From Microplitis mediator (Eukaryota > Arthropoda > Insecta > Hymenoptera > Braconidae): a stretch of DNA of 64,000 nt. Below the pieces are notes generated by a model. It did not search any database and had not been told where the DNA came from. It saw only the letters and a program-made list of their open reading frames with translations. A program made the position numbers and the translations under genes. Positions within the stretch are counted from its first letter, which is position 1, and every line of letters begins with the position of its first letter. The DNA is taken from contig NC_079973.1 in assembly GCF_029852145.1 (NCBI RefSeq), forward strand, positions 18,122,422 to 18,186,421, in the 5' to 3' direction. Below are positions 13,045 through 25,232 of this stretch, piece by piece.

Positions 13045-13377
13045 TTGATAATAATCGTAAAGATCTCTGTACAGTGTCTGTCTACAGAGGTAACGATTGG
13101 ATCGACTAGAGGAGCTAAATTTAGCGACGATGTTATCGTCAAGGAGAATAAAAAGATGAAGATGAAGACAAAGATGAAAACTAAGATGAAAGAGATGGAG
13201 ATGAAGAAAAGTATCAGTAGAAGGATAAAAGAGATGAAGAACTTAATCCATTGTGGCAACCTGCCCTCAGGATCCTCTTCTCTTACTTCACGACGCACTC
13301 AATCCTTTATGATCCCTGTACAAACAACTCAAGCAACTACTGCGAAAGAAATGTTTTCATTGGCGAGTCCAGCATAA
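13045..13377 (+). CDS. Hypothetical ORF, Lys/Met-rich repeat, doubtful
   Basis: The frame is open for 110 codons from ATG to TAA and is one of the longest in the window. Residues about 35-55 are a Lys/Met-rich run created by a degenerate AAGATG/AAGATGAA tandem repeat (13154-13210). The C-terminal third is Ser/Thr-rich. There is no signal peptide, membrane segment or known domain. A long overlapping frame on the opposite strand shows the region is simply stop-poor. It could be an orphan gene or a chance frame in purine-rich sequence; I favour chance. Confidence 0.15.
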   Translation: MIIIVKISVQCLSTEVTIGSTRGAKFSDDVIVKENKKMKMKTKMKTKMKEMEMKKSISRRIKEMKNLIHCGNLPSGSSSLTSRRTQSFMIPVQTTQATTAKEMFSLASPA

Positions 13378-14187
13378 AGAATTAAATCCTCAAAGTCGTA
13401 CAAGTATTATATTTTATTATTTATCAAGCTTTTTTTTTCTGTCTGCTATTTTTCTATGCGAGTTTATTTTTTCAGTACCGCTGATGTTTCTATAAATACT
13501 GTATGAGGAAACTATATAATGCATAATCCAATCTGAATTTATTTTCAGAAAACTCAAAATTATTATCCAAGGTTAAGTACACCGTCTTGTACCTGGTATC
13601 GATAAATGAGAGAGAAATAAAGAGAATCTAAAGGCTTTTACGGATAAAACCCCCACGGCTCCTCCTTTTTCTTGCTAATGGCAAAGCCATAGTGATCGTT
13701 AAAATATTAAGTAAAATTGCATGTAAGGCAAATAATGAGCTGTCTTGAAGATAATTATTTCATTTAATATTTTATAACCAGAGTAATATCTCATAATAAT
13801 TTATTTAAATCTCTATAAATAGATTCATATATATATATACTTTTAAATACTAAAAAAAAATTTTTTTATCTTTTAAATTAAGCAATCAATCGTTGCTTAA
13901 TATCACCTCGATAAAAATTATGAAATAAATAAAATTAAGATTTTAATCTAATGAATTTATATAATGTATCAAATGTTTAAATGATAAAAAGTATACATAT
14001 ATATATATATATATGAAATCAACAGCGTAATAGACAATGTAATAATAATCAATGATATCTACACGTAATCAGATTAATAGTAAATTTATTGTTCAATCTA
14101 ATTAGCCTGTCATTAGAATTTAATGGCCATACATAAATTTATCCATTCGATTCAAATTTACATGACCATTAATTCTATACGATCGTT

Positions 14188-14237
<50 letters not shown>

Positions 14238-16170
14238 TTTCTTATACTATACTGCTCTTGTATACACTGCAGTTGCAAGTGTAATTACAATAATTATTAT
14301 CTTTATTGTAATAATGATTATTATTATTTTTTCAATCTTCAATATTCAAGTGTTGGTACTATAATTTTTTTTCTTTTATACAAAGTTATAATTAAAAAAC
14401 ATAATTATTATTTTGATAACTTATCCATCAACGCAATGCTGTTATTATTATTATCATTATTATTATTATTATTTATGTTATGTATATAGTCGTGTAATAA
14501 TAACATGGAGACTTATCGCTTGAATATATTAACGATGACGAATACAATTGGGTCAGACCACGCACGGTGGTTTACCAGTTGTCTTTGTGGTTTTCCGCGT
14601 TATCCAATCCTTTCCCTTCAGTATGGTATTGTTAACCGTAATACCTAATAAATAAATACATATATACAAACGAACATATATACGTATAAATTTTCAATAT
14701 AAATAAAATCCCACAAACAAAAACCACATATCTCTGGAATTATTTTTTATTTATTTATTTATTTTTTTCAAATGTTTTTCAGACTAAAGATGCTGAGACT
14801 ATTCCTAAAATACCATAAGAGAATAATAATCATTATTTTTTAAGGTGGCTCTACTTAACGATAAGACTTTTGAAATTTTTGTGTTAAAGGAATAACGGCT
14901 TTACTGATCTGCTTGATTGACAAATTATTTTTTAGAATCTTAACTGCGTATGAGTTATTACATGTGGATTAATAATGATAAAATGCATCATTTTTAATGC
15001 GCACTGTAATACCATATATCAATTGAATAGATTCTAATTATCAAAGATGTTAATATTATAAATACGGTTTCACTCCGAATATACTTGCTGGCAGCAATAA
15101 TAATGATAATAATAACAATAAATAATTGTGTATTATGTTTTGCATTGCGCATGGTCATATTGTTATTATTATATTTTCGGCATAGATGACCTCTGTTATT
15201 ATTAAATTTTTGATGTCTTATTTTTATTATATTGCAAATCACCTAAAACTCCACGAATATAATGTATATATATTTATTCATAAAACAATTTGATAATAAT
15301 TTATTAATTTTTGTGAATGAATTAATTTGATTGATAATTGAATTTAATGTTATTATAATAGAAAGGAACTGAGAAAAAATGATGGTGATGGTTGTCCGGG
15401 AATCGAAAAAAAAAAATAATAATGATAATAATAAGACCATCAACTACATACAGCAAACTCTTGTACGTATGATTACTATCGTTATCGCATTTATTGCTAC
15501 AAAATTACGTCACTTAGTTGTCTATATGTTCATACATATATATCTTTACTATTATATAGAGTATGTATAAGGTATTTATATATATATATGCATAAATATA
15601 TGTAAATATGTATATATCTACCCCCATATGGTTGTATACCGTTACACATCGTACTATAATGTGCACATGCTCGTATACCGAAGCTAATCGCGTAATTAAT
15701 AGGGCTTATCGAAGTCGGGGCGAAAGTGAGATCGTTGAGGAATTTCACGATCTAACTGCCTACTCGATCCAACAATTTATTAGGCTTGTCTATAGACATT
15801 GATTTATTTACTTCGATTTTACATCAAGAGATCCTTCTTTCGATTGATAATATACATACATGTGTACTTTTTGTTTATTTATTATTATCATTTTTTTATT
15901 TATTTCAGGCATTATCGAGTCTGTTAATTGATAATGTTAATCTTTCACTTGTTAAAGCATTGCGCTTGTATACTATTATTTATTAACGATTCATGAAGCA
16001 ATTAAGTCAAATTAATTATGAGAATTAAAACTTTTTAAAAAAGTAATGCTCGATTTATTTTATAACTGTTTCATAGTATTATTTAATTTTAAATTATATT
16101 TTATTCATTTATTTAAATACCCTCATTTATTCGCTATCTATTAATTACTCGTGATGAAGATATTTAATTG
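13378..16170. other. AT-rich non-coding with microsatellites
   Basis: No supportable gene. (TA)n lies at 14189-14233; Asn/Ile/Tyr-rich frames come from ATT/TAT repeats around 14187-14489 and 15060-15440. On the plus strand a strong pyrimidine-tract acceptor (CAATCCTTTCCCTTCAG, ending at about 14621) is followed within 40 nt by stop codons and AATAAATAAA, which could mark a minute 3' exon but is more likely coincidental. Confidence 0.5.
14189..14233. repeat. (TA)n microsatellite
   Basis: Uninterrupted TA dinucleotide run of about 45 bp. Confidence 0.95.
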
Positions 16171-16223
16171 TCACTTACAATTAATTAACTGTTTTTTGAC
16201 AGTCATGAATTTAAATTAATAAT
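16171..16223 (+). repeat. Dispersed 53-bp repeat, copy 2
   Basis: Near-identical to 2991-3043 (TCACTTACAATTAATTAACT ... ATGAATTTAAATTAATAAT). Flanks are unrelated, so the shared piece is sharply bounded. Confidence 0.7.
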
Positions 16224-16836
16224 AAAAAGAAAGCCTTATAAAAAAAACATATGTATAACTGAAAAATTGTTTGTCATATTTTATTTAATTATTTATTTTA
16301 TAGCCAGTATATTCAATTTTATGTAATTAGAGTATATAATCATAAATAAAATTAAACTCTTGAGACAAGGAAGCAAAAAGAGCAATAAGATTATTTTATT
16401 TTTTTTTTTTTAACGTTGACTGTTAGACCACGACAAGTGGAATTTATTGAGATTTGTTTTGATTAAAGGCTTATTATACTTAAACAGAGTCAAGAGACAA
16501 TTAGCAATTGTCATGTAAGCGATGATTTGACTATTTAAATTCTTAAAATACACTTGAACTATTTACTCTTTCATATGTATTTAATTCTTTTTTTTTAAAG
16601 ATTTCATTTAGTCTCAGTATTTATTGCTTTATTTGCGTAGTCGCTGGAATGTTAAAGGGCCACTATAAGGCGCCATAATTTTATCGTAACTGCTTGTCAA
16701 CGAGTATCATGAGGATGCAGATTGAAGCAGTACAGTAGGAAAATTTTGTAAACTGGGTATGGTGGTTATGGAGTTTCTGCGGTTGCAAGCAAAGACATTA
16801 GTGAGACGCGCCAAACTAAACTAACAAGTGCCTTTA
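16224..16836. other. Non-coding, AT-rich
   Basis: Nothing supportable. The final 160 bp (about 16640-16800) are somewhat GC-richer, without a convincing frame or splice-site pair. Confidence 0.6.
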
Positions 16837-17152
16837 CACTGTAAAAAATTTGCGAAGTGAAGGCGGATTAAATCTGGAGTGAATGCGGAGCGGATTACTC
16901 TTTATTTATTTAATCCCCTCGGAGTGAAATTTACTCCGAAGGGAAGTTTATTTTAATATTAAAACTACGAATCGGAGTGAATGCGGATTTAAATAAAATC
17001 CAGACCACTCCGAAATTACCCCGCTGAAAAGACAAACTCCATGTTTACTTCCTATGCGGAGTAATTTTTTTGTAAAAACTCCGAGCGACGAAATGAATTT
17101 GAATTGAAATAGTCGGTAATCACTCCGAATTCACTCTCGATTTTTTACAGTG
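16837..17152. mobile_element. MITE, CACTGTAAAAAA family, copy 3 (intact)
   Basis: 316 bp, the best-preserved copy. Ends are CACTGTAAAAAATT and TTTTTTACAGTG, exact inverted repeats for about 12 bp, flanked by TA on both sides (16835-16836 and 17153-17154). The interior carries repeated CGGAGTGAA / TTCACTCCG motifs as in 1099-1411. TA target duplication and end sequence fit a Tc1/mariner-mobilised MITE (inference). Non-coding. Confidence 0.9.
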
Positions 17153-20100
17153 TAATAGTAATAATAATTTTATACTTAAAATTATTATTATGATTATTAT
17201 AAAATAAAAAATGAATGTTTCCGCTCTGTTAGATTTATTTGAAATATTTTTTTTTATGATTTAAATCATTAAATTAATTTTTTTATGTTACTTGTGTTTT
17301 TTAATTTATGAAATCGAGTTAATATTATAGTTGCAATATCAAGTGATAAATCAACGGTGAAAGTAAAAAAATTTTAAAAAATTATTTACTACGTTCTACT
17401 TAATGTCCTCAAACGGGATCTTTATGTGACTGCATTTATGCACTTAATAAAAAATAAACATACTAGACAAGTGATTAAAAATAAATTAATGTCATAGATG
17501 TTGAGACTAAAAATGATCAAAACTGTTTAGACAGTCATATAAAATGTTCTGTATAATATTAATTATTTTTTTATAGTGCAACTAGTGTGATTGTTTTCAT
17601 GTTTTTTCGTTTCTCATAATAATAATATAATATGAGATAATATTTCAATATGATACAAGTATAATTTAAGTAATGAAAATGATATGGTTTAATAAAACTA
17701 AAATGTAAAAGATTTAATTTACTTTCTGTTTAGTGGGTGGAAACGAGTTGAGTTGCGAGGGGTAAACGTTGAGGCTAAAAGGTCATAAGGTTGTGGCATC
17801 CAATCTCAAACACGAGATCGCTAGAAAACGTTTCTCGAATCGCGAAAAACCACTTCTATTAAGATAGAGAATTACCTACTTTGCAATATCGCTCACGTCG
17901 AAAGGTGATCTTGAATTCTAAAGAATGAATTATTTAACAATCAATAGCTTTTATTCAAATCTAGTGACCACTTAACTCGATTAAAATAATTCATAAAAAA
18001 CCTTTTATTCTATAAATAATTTTCTTACTTTTTTCTTACCAAGATAAAAAATAAGTTCATACCCAAGATCTCAATAATTAAAAAAATTTTAATTATAACT
18101 TTATAAAATAAAAACAAAAGCATATTTTTTTAAATTGAATTATTCACTTAATCCATATTAATATATTATTGTGATAAAAATTTGCGTTGAATTTAATATA
18201 TGTAATAAATAAAAAGCTAATTTTAATTTTTAAAAATTTAAATATTAATCTTCTAATTTTTGACATATCTAGAACGCCTTTAAGACCAAAGATATTAAAA
18301 TGTGTCAGCAGATTATTATACTTGAATAATTTTTATAGCAATACCGTTGTTCGTAAATTGTGAAATAAAATAATGTGTAATAAAAAAATTAAGAAACAAT
18401 CGATGCTTTAAAAAATAATGACAATCCATAAATAATCGACAAAGTGAACAATGGTTCAACAATAGTTTTAGATACTATAACTAACGGCTAACTGATCACT
18501 GACCATTTATAAAATTTCTAAATAACCGATATGCATGATTTCACATAACACTACATATATATTTGTATGTATGTATGTATGATTGTTAAATACTGAAAGC
18601 TCACGTATAATTTTGTTGAGGTCAAATCGTGATCTTTGTGACTCACATTCGACCAAATTTAAATTTCCGGCGTGGCGGGTATTTGACATGGATCTTATTA
18701 ATACGTTAGGTGCGTGTTAAGTTGCAATCGATCGAACGATCGATCAAAATATCAGTTAAGTGTAGATAGAAATTAAACGAATGGCCAGACAGGTGGCTTA
18801 AGGCAAACATCATATGTGTTGTATATCTATATACATGAGATGGTGATGAAGGTAAGCATTACGTGATATCCACACCATCATATAACACTAATGTGTAACT
18901 TAACTCAAACCCATATGGCTCACAAGTTAAGTTTAGTTGGGAGCACTCGCGTAAACAGAATTCCAAATAACCATTAACGGTACTGTCTCAATGTTCATAT
19001 ATGCTTATACTTGCGTCGAGCCGAATTTTATATACGGTGATGCCTTTACTTGGATAATGACACGCCTGAACCTTCAAGCATTTATGTCATCTTTTTGAGA
19101 TAGGAAAAAAAAAAAATTATATTATAACTCACATCGTCATATATAAAATTGTATAGTAGGATGCTACCTGTACTCAAAATTAATGAGTGTCTTTTGTTGT
19201 TAATTTAAATTCCGTTTCGAATTAAATTACATAAAAGCCTTTTCGTTTTTTCTTTCGTTAATAACTTAATGAGCTGGATTTTTTTTTGTTTCCTATAAAA
19301 ATTAATATACGATGAAAGATCGTGAATAAATTAGCCGTTAAGGACAGACCGACAATTTTTTCTAAACATTTTTTATTTATTATTCGAATGGAAAATATAT
19401 TTTGACCGTTTTTTATGTAAATAATATTGATGTTTTCTTTTTATATAATTTGTAACCACATTATTTTATTAAATCTTGACAGTAAAGTAATTAAAAAAAT
19501 ACTCCAACGTGTAATTTAAAAGTATGTGATTAAAAGATTTCTTAAATTTTATTATTGCGAAATGATTTTTATTATAATTATTATAATTATTGAGAAAGAA
19601 AAAATGATCGATAAAAGATTTAAATAGGGAATCGACCTGTACTGGGCATACACAGTTCGTTTAAACCCGGAAGAATCTGCTTACGTAAATCCTTTAGGGT
19701 CGCCGAGATACATTGGGCCGATATTAAAAAGCAAAAATAAAAAAAAAAATTTTAAAACCAGACGAAACGGTATAAGAAAGGAAGTCAACCAGAAGAATAA
19801 AGAAAAAAATTAAAAAAAAAATATGAACAAAGAGAACGAAAGTTCGATCGTTAATCCTTTTATTTTCTGTTTGTCTCTGCTTTCGTGGGTTCCTGACTCT
19901 TTTTATTATTATTATTTTTTTTTAATTCTTTTATTTATCCCGGAAGAGTTTGGGAGAATCTGAAAGTGCTGTTGTGCATTTCGTTATACTTGGTTATCTC
20001 CGGTCTTGCTGTCACTCGCAAATTTATACGGAGCTTCTTATTCTTTGAACAATATATGTTTTTTTTCTTATTCACTGCATATACATGTCTTTGTTTTATA

Positions 20101-21429
20101 CATATATTTTATTAAACAACAATTTTTTTTTCTCATATACATATTCTTCATTCAATTGAATTGCAAAAAAAAAAAAAAAATTCATGAATAAAAAATTTAA
20201 CCAACATGAATTTAAAGATAATTAGGGTGCATAAAAAAAAATATAAATAAAAGATCCAATGTCACGTAGTTAAAAATGTAAAAAAAAATATACATATACA
20301 ATATATATGCATATATAAGTAAAAGAAAATGCGTAGGCCGTTTGACATTTAGCAAGAGACCTTCCACTTGATTATGTGCGACATCATCTTTACAACTTGT
20401 AAATATAATACACGTATATATATTTATATATAGGGTAGTCGTTGAACATTGGGAATCAAAGCCAGCAAGCTGAACTTTCGCGTCAGGAAACCTTTAAGCT
20501 TTACTTATATAAATATATATACACTGTAAAGGATATATCAAGTCTTGCGAATAATCGTATGAACCCCGTACCGGTGTGAAATGCGACCATGACATGCTCA
20601 GGCCCCCCGTAAGTTGATCGATACTAAATCTGCGAGGACTATAACGTACAAGCTTTTTATCACGTGGGTGCGGCGGGATTTAATGTGATTTAATACACTT
20701 GAGCTTATTCACTCGGTAAATGAGACTTTAATCGCTATTTTATTAATAAATAAATCATTTAAGTCGATACTTAACATTATGTACATAATACGTATTATAT
20801 ACATGTGTATACATACATGTTATACATTAAAAGTTAAGAAAATCTAAACATTTTTGCAATAAACTTTCAGATAGATAGATATCTCTTTCTCATTATTTTA
20901 TTTTATGTTTAAACTTTTTATGATTAAACATTTAACTAATAGACATACTATTACTTCCTCATTTTTAATCAATCTTATAACTTCACTATTATATAATAAA
21001 TTTATAGTCTGATGTAAAGATTAATTTATAAAGTAATCATTTTTTAAAATAATTTGATCATTTTTTTTTATGTGCAATAAAAAAATAGGAAAACTAGTAG
21101 TTTTATACAGTAGCGCAGGTCGTCAAATAAAAAACCAGAAAACTTTTAGTTCAATAATTTAGTGAAATTCTAAAATTTTTTTTTTACAATGTCACTTTTC
21201 CTGTTTTTTTTAATGCATGAGTTTTTCACAATTGTAAATTTTATTTTTATTTTTTTATACACAAGTTGAATAAAGCCTTGACAAACATTTAATAGTAATT
21301 TGAGTTCATGCTGATATACGTAATATATCAATAATTGAATAACATGATGATTCAAAAAAAAAAAAAAAATTATAATCTTGAGTTCTTCCACAACTGACTC
21401 TACTGTATCCTCACTTTATACATATATGT
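17153..21429. other. AT-rich non-coding with several GC-richer islets
   Basis: Islets lie at about 17735-17900, 18600-18720 and 20570-20700. Isolated plus-strand donor-like sites occur at 18851 (GAAG/GTAAGC) and 20609 (CCCCCC/GTAAGT), but no acceptor or frame pairs with them. ATCGATCGAACGATCGAT (18727-18744) is a near-perfect palindrome. Several long A/T homopolymers occur (for example 20166-20180 and 21355-21369). No supportable gene. Confidence 0.5.
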
Positions 21430-21650
21430 ATATGTATGTGTATATGTAGAAATGCCTATTCTCGTTCCTTTTGTACGCCTCCATGCCCAGCTCCCGTTTG
21501 TTTCATCCTGTCACGTCGGGAGTGTCACGCGTTCGCGAACGCGTGGATAAAGCACGCGCTGCCACTCCAACAATTCTACAACTACTGGTACTATGTTTTC
21601 TATGCTCCTTTGGTTATAATAGAGTGACGCCGAATACGAAGTTGCAAAAG
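21430..21650. promoter_or_regulatory. CpG-rich island with a perfect 20-bp palindrome
   Basis: In an AT-rich setting this stretch is GC-rich. At 21526-21545 it contains CACGCGTTCGCGAACGCGTG, identical to its reverse complement over all 20 bases. Each arm begins with CACGCG, which matches the class C site bound by Hairy/E(spl)-type bHLH repressors (established knowledge), so a dimeric regulatory site is possible. Overlapping open frames of about 63 and 73 codons exist, but no known domain is visible. Confidence 0.35.
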
Positions 21651-22340
21651 AGTATAAGTGTATGTAGATACGAGAGAAGACGAAAAAAATGAGTAAAAAA
21701 AAAATTTTAAATGAGATAAAAAGGAAGCGAGATAAATATGCAGCACAGCATTCTGCGTGTCTTCAAGTTTTCTATATGTCAAGCTACAACGACTTTTACA
21801 TTTCCGGAGATGAAATTTTCTTATTTGACATTTCCCCGTTTATTACTTTACAACATCATTTCCTCAGAGAAAATTAAATTGCTTTTTTTTTAACCGAGTT
21901 TCTATTGAAAATATTTAACAAGAAATAATTATCTTTAGAATTTTAATAAATATTTATATAATAATTGTCAATAAATTTCTGTTGCTTTTATTAACTTTTG
22001 TCTGGGTCAAATCGTGGATCAATAAAAGAAAATAAAACATAAAGTAAATTTACTGAAAATATAATAAAAATATTTTTAAAATCCAATTTCACGAAAATAT
22101 ATTTATAGATATAATATAATTCAACATAAATATCATAGGTTGTAAATTTAAAATTGGCAACGGGTGAGTGAGTAGAATCGTAAAAACGCCCGTTTGGAAA
22201 TCTCATCCGTTGATTTTATGATTACAAGGAAAGAATGGATAGTATGTATATATATATATAGATAACAAGTACAAGTATATACAGTTTAAAGTATACAGAG
22301 TACAGAGGAAAGGATTTTCTGTTTGAGCTAACCCTCAACA
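21651..22340. other. Non-coding, AT-rich
   Basis: Nothing supportable. GGCAACGG/GTGAGTG at about 22160 resembles a plus-strand splice donor, but the sequence upstream is AT-rich without an acceptor. Confidence 0.5.
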
Positions 22341-22344
22341 AGGC

Positions 22345-22353
22345 TATAAAATA
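22345..22353 (+). promoter_or_regulatory. TATA-box-like site
   Basis: TATAAAATA, preceded by GGC, lies 40 bp upstream of an ATG at 22385 at the left edge of a GC-rich patch. The spacing is roughly right for a TATA-driven start near 22375. No clear initiator motif is seen, so this is a weak promoter candidate. Confidence 0.25.
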
Positions 22354-22384
22354 CATCAGCGTGATGCAGTGGCATTATAGCTCG

Positions 22385-22501
22385 ATGTCGGGTTGTAAAA
22401 TGAAGCGCGGGTGCGGGGATTACCGTTACACGAACCAGCCGGTACAAACCCGTCAGCCGAAAGTGGAGATAAACTTTCATCGACGCTGTCGTTTAATATA
22501 A
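22385..22501 (+). CDS. Small ORF (38 aa), doubtful
   Basis: ATG to TAA, beginning MSGCKMKRGCGDYRYTNQPV and ending RRCRLI. It is basic, has four cysteines and is GC-rich compared with its flanks. It follows a TATAAAATA motif at 22345. There is no signal peptide and no known family. It could be a micropeptide, the start of a spliced CDS, or a chance frame in a GC-rich island; no good donor lies inside it. Confidence 0.15.
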   Translation: MSGCKMKRGCGDYRYTNQPVQTRQPKVEINFHRRCRLI

Positions 22502-22791
22502 ATCCTATAATAATGCACTATTTTGTGACGATGGTCAATGTTATCGAAGCTGGAGTTGGATTTTGAGTTTAATTTGCGTCTATGTTAATGTGTGAGAGTT
22601 AATCTTGGGTAAATAAGCACGCGAACGCGAAGACAAGGACATGTAGTACTTCTGCAAACATCAGGATTGGCGTTTCCTGGTTCTACTTTAATCGCGAATT
22701 AAAAATTATTTTTTTCTCTTTTTCTCTTGTCATTTACAATGCATATTATACATACATATATATATATATTCTGCTCTACTCTGTCTCTCAG

Positions 22792-22921
22792 TTGTGTCCT
22801 GCACTGTGGCTACTTCATCGACAATTCGTCGCGCCCCCATTGCGAAACCAGCCGCGTCGACGCGACCGATTTATGCACCACCGAGGCGAATGTTTATCCC
22901 AAATGGCGATCGAGGTCTTGA
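22792..22921 (+). CDS. Candidate exon encoding a Cys-rich segment
   Basis: A good acceptor (TACTCTGTCTCTCAG, ending at 22791) is followed by CpG-rich sequence in which one frame stays open to TGA at 22919-22921. It starts CVLHCGYFIDNSSRPHCETS and has four Cys within 28 residues plus a potential N-glycosylation site (NSS), as in an extracellular module. No clear donor is present before the stop, and AATAAA follows at about 22974, so it would be a terminal exon. No family is recognised. GC content well above the flanks supports exon status; lack of a partner exon is the main weakness. Confidence 0.3.
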
Positions 22922-23556
22922 ATCGATTTAAACGAGGTAGTAAAAAAAATATACACATTGTTTTTTAACTTTAAATAAAAAATTTTATAAAAAAGATTAA
23001 GATAAAAGAAAAAACAACATAAAGAGAGAAAGACACTTATAGACAATGAGATACCTGACTGAGACAATTAAAATGAAACGTAATGACAGTAAAGTGAGAG
23101 GAGATTGTGACTCTTGACTTGCCGCAAAACCTAGAGGTTATTTATCTTTTGTCTCTTAAAGAAGATCTTGCAGGGTTTGTGTTACTTAAGGACTAGATCA
23201 ACTATATATATATATACAGAAAGATAAATATAGATGGATGTATATCTATACATTAGATGTGTAATGTACAATAGCAGAGTGAGAAGTAGGTCGAGTGGAG
23301 AAGATCGATCGATACACTATACGTAAAGTAGGAAATAGTAACGTCTTTAGCCAACTGTTCAAATCTAAAATCATCGCAATAATCGTGAGACATTTTATAT
23401 GTATATATATTACTACATACCTCATCAATTTTATAAGAGATTTTTATATGTTATTGTAAAGTGCAATTATAAAAAAATTAATTTTAATCAGTGAGATGAA
23501 AAATTAAATTGATTATTAAAATTCGAAATTTATATGACCAAAATATGTAGTGATTA
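22922..23556. other. Non-coding, AT-rich
   Basis: Nothing supportable beyond an AATAAA hexamer near 22974 and a short (TA)n tract at about 23202-23214. Confidence 0.6.
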
Positions 23557-23780
23557 CACGCAGAGAATTTTTTAGTAAAAATTACCCATAAAGTTTGGTA
23601 TTGCAAGGACACCTAGCCAGTGATTAAATTTTTACTATGTTGTTAGTAGAAATTGCACTTCATTTACATGCTATCGAGTAGCATATTTTACAATGTGCAT
23701 GGGAAAAATTTAGATGTTTACCACATGTCCTCACAGTACCATACTTTTTGGGTAATTTTTACTAAAAATTTCTCCACGTG
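23557..23780. mobile_element. MITE, CACG-end family, copy 1
   Basis: About 224 bp. The left end reads CACGCAGAGAATTTTTTAGT, and the right end is its inverted counterpart (ACTAAAAATTTCTCCACGTG). The inverted repeat extends about 45 bp inward: AAATTACCCATAAAGTTTGG is mirrored near 23740-23770. The left flank is TA; the right is CA, consistent with a decayed TA duplication. The right part (GTCCTCACAGTACCA) is shared with 29542-29935. Confidence 0.8.
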
Positions 23781-24486
23781 CATTTATTTATTTTTTTATC
23801 ATTGAATGAATTGAGATAAAAAATCATAGTTTCATTTTAATATTTCTATAAATAATCAAATGAAACAAAAAATAAATAAAATATATAATTTGTGGCTTGA
23901 TATGATATTGAGTGAGCCTCAAGTATTTAAAATAAAAAAAAAAAAATAGTGATGAAAAAATGAATTACAATTGAGACAAAAGCCGGATGAACGTTGAGAT
24001 TTAATGTGACATGCGCACTCGAGTATTGTCCCATTAATTTTGATCAATTTCGACCTTCGCATTCCAACACGAACAACTAAACTGGAAATGCACTGAAAAT
24101 TATCAACGCATCGTTGTGTATTATTACTCCACAAATTACAACCACGTACAAACTTAAACTCATTTTTTACAATTATTTACCATTATTATTATTACCCGTT
24201 AAATTTCAAGTTAAATATATAAATAACACTTGTTTTTTTTTTGTCAATACGATTATTCATGATTTTGTTGTTCGGTCCACTGTTGCGTCAACATGACCTT
24301 GTTGTAATGCGTATATACTATGGGAAATTTAAATAATCAAAATCTCATTTATTATTATTATTTTTTGTTTTTTTCGTTCTTTAAAATTTATATTAACGTA
24401 ATCGTACTATTTTATGTAAAATAATTTTTTTACTTTTTACATTTAACCGATTGTAATTTTAAACATGTGCCATACTTATACACACG

Positions 24487-24517
<31 letters not shown>

Positions 24518-25232
24518 TCTGGTCGATGTACTATACGTGTAAATGAGATTCCATTCCTCGTGATTATATAATAGATAAAACCGTAAGCAAATAGCAAAAT
24601 AAACAACTAAACATGACGAAGCGATGAAGGTATCAACTATACATTATCTACACATATATAGATATATAGTTTAGAAATGTATTTGAATATACAAGAGCTA
24701 CTATACTAGTGTCTATCGTATACATACATATATTGGAGTGCATATAGTTAATATTACTGTACTGTAGTAGTGATTGCGTGTTGTGAAGCCGTCCAATACT
24801 TGACGCGCCATGTCACTGTTTCCTACCAAGTGCACACGTGCACATTTATCAGGCTTCTTAAATTATCCATATTTCAAATTTAACGATACGCGATTGTGTT
24901 TTATTACAATATACACAGACACATAAATACATATAACATATAATATCAAAATAATATTATCTGTTACAAAAATAATTTTTATATTTTTTTACTCCAATTT
25001 TGAGAAAATTCTGAATAGAAATTTATCTATTGCATTTGCCCTTATGGTGGAATTTCCAAAAAATTTTGCCATGGTCTATCATGATCCGCTGAGAAGGTTC
25101 CAACAATACCATTGTTTCAAAAGTTTATGTATATATTTATATACATATGTAATATAACCCGCCTTGTTGCGACGATAGCACCTATAACTCTAGACGGTTT
25201 TTAATGAAACTTGGCAAACTTAATCCATGAAT
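23781..25232. other. AT-rich non-coding
   Basis: Contains (TA)n at 24487-24515 and scattered A/T runs. The open frames here are short and without domains. No supportable gene. Confidence 0.6.

Noticed and set aside
18851..18856. Plus-strand splice donor GAAG/GTAAGC
   Set aside because: No acceptor, start codon with an open frame, or promoter signal upstream; isolated donor matches are expected by chance in 64 kb.
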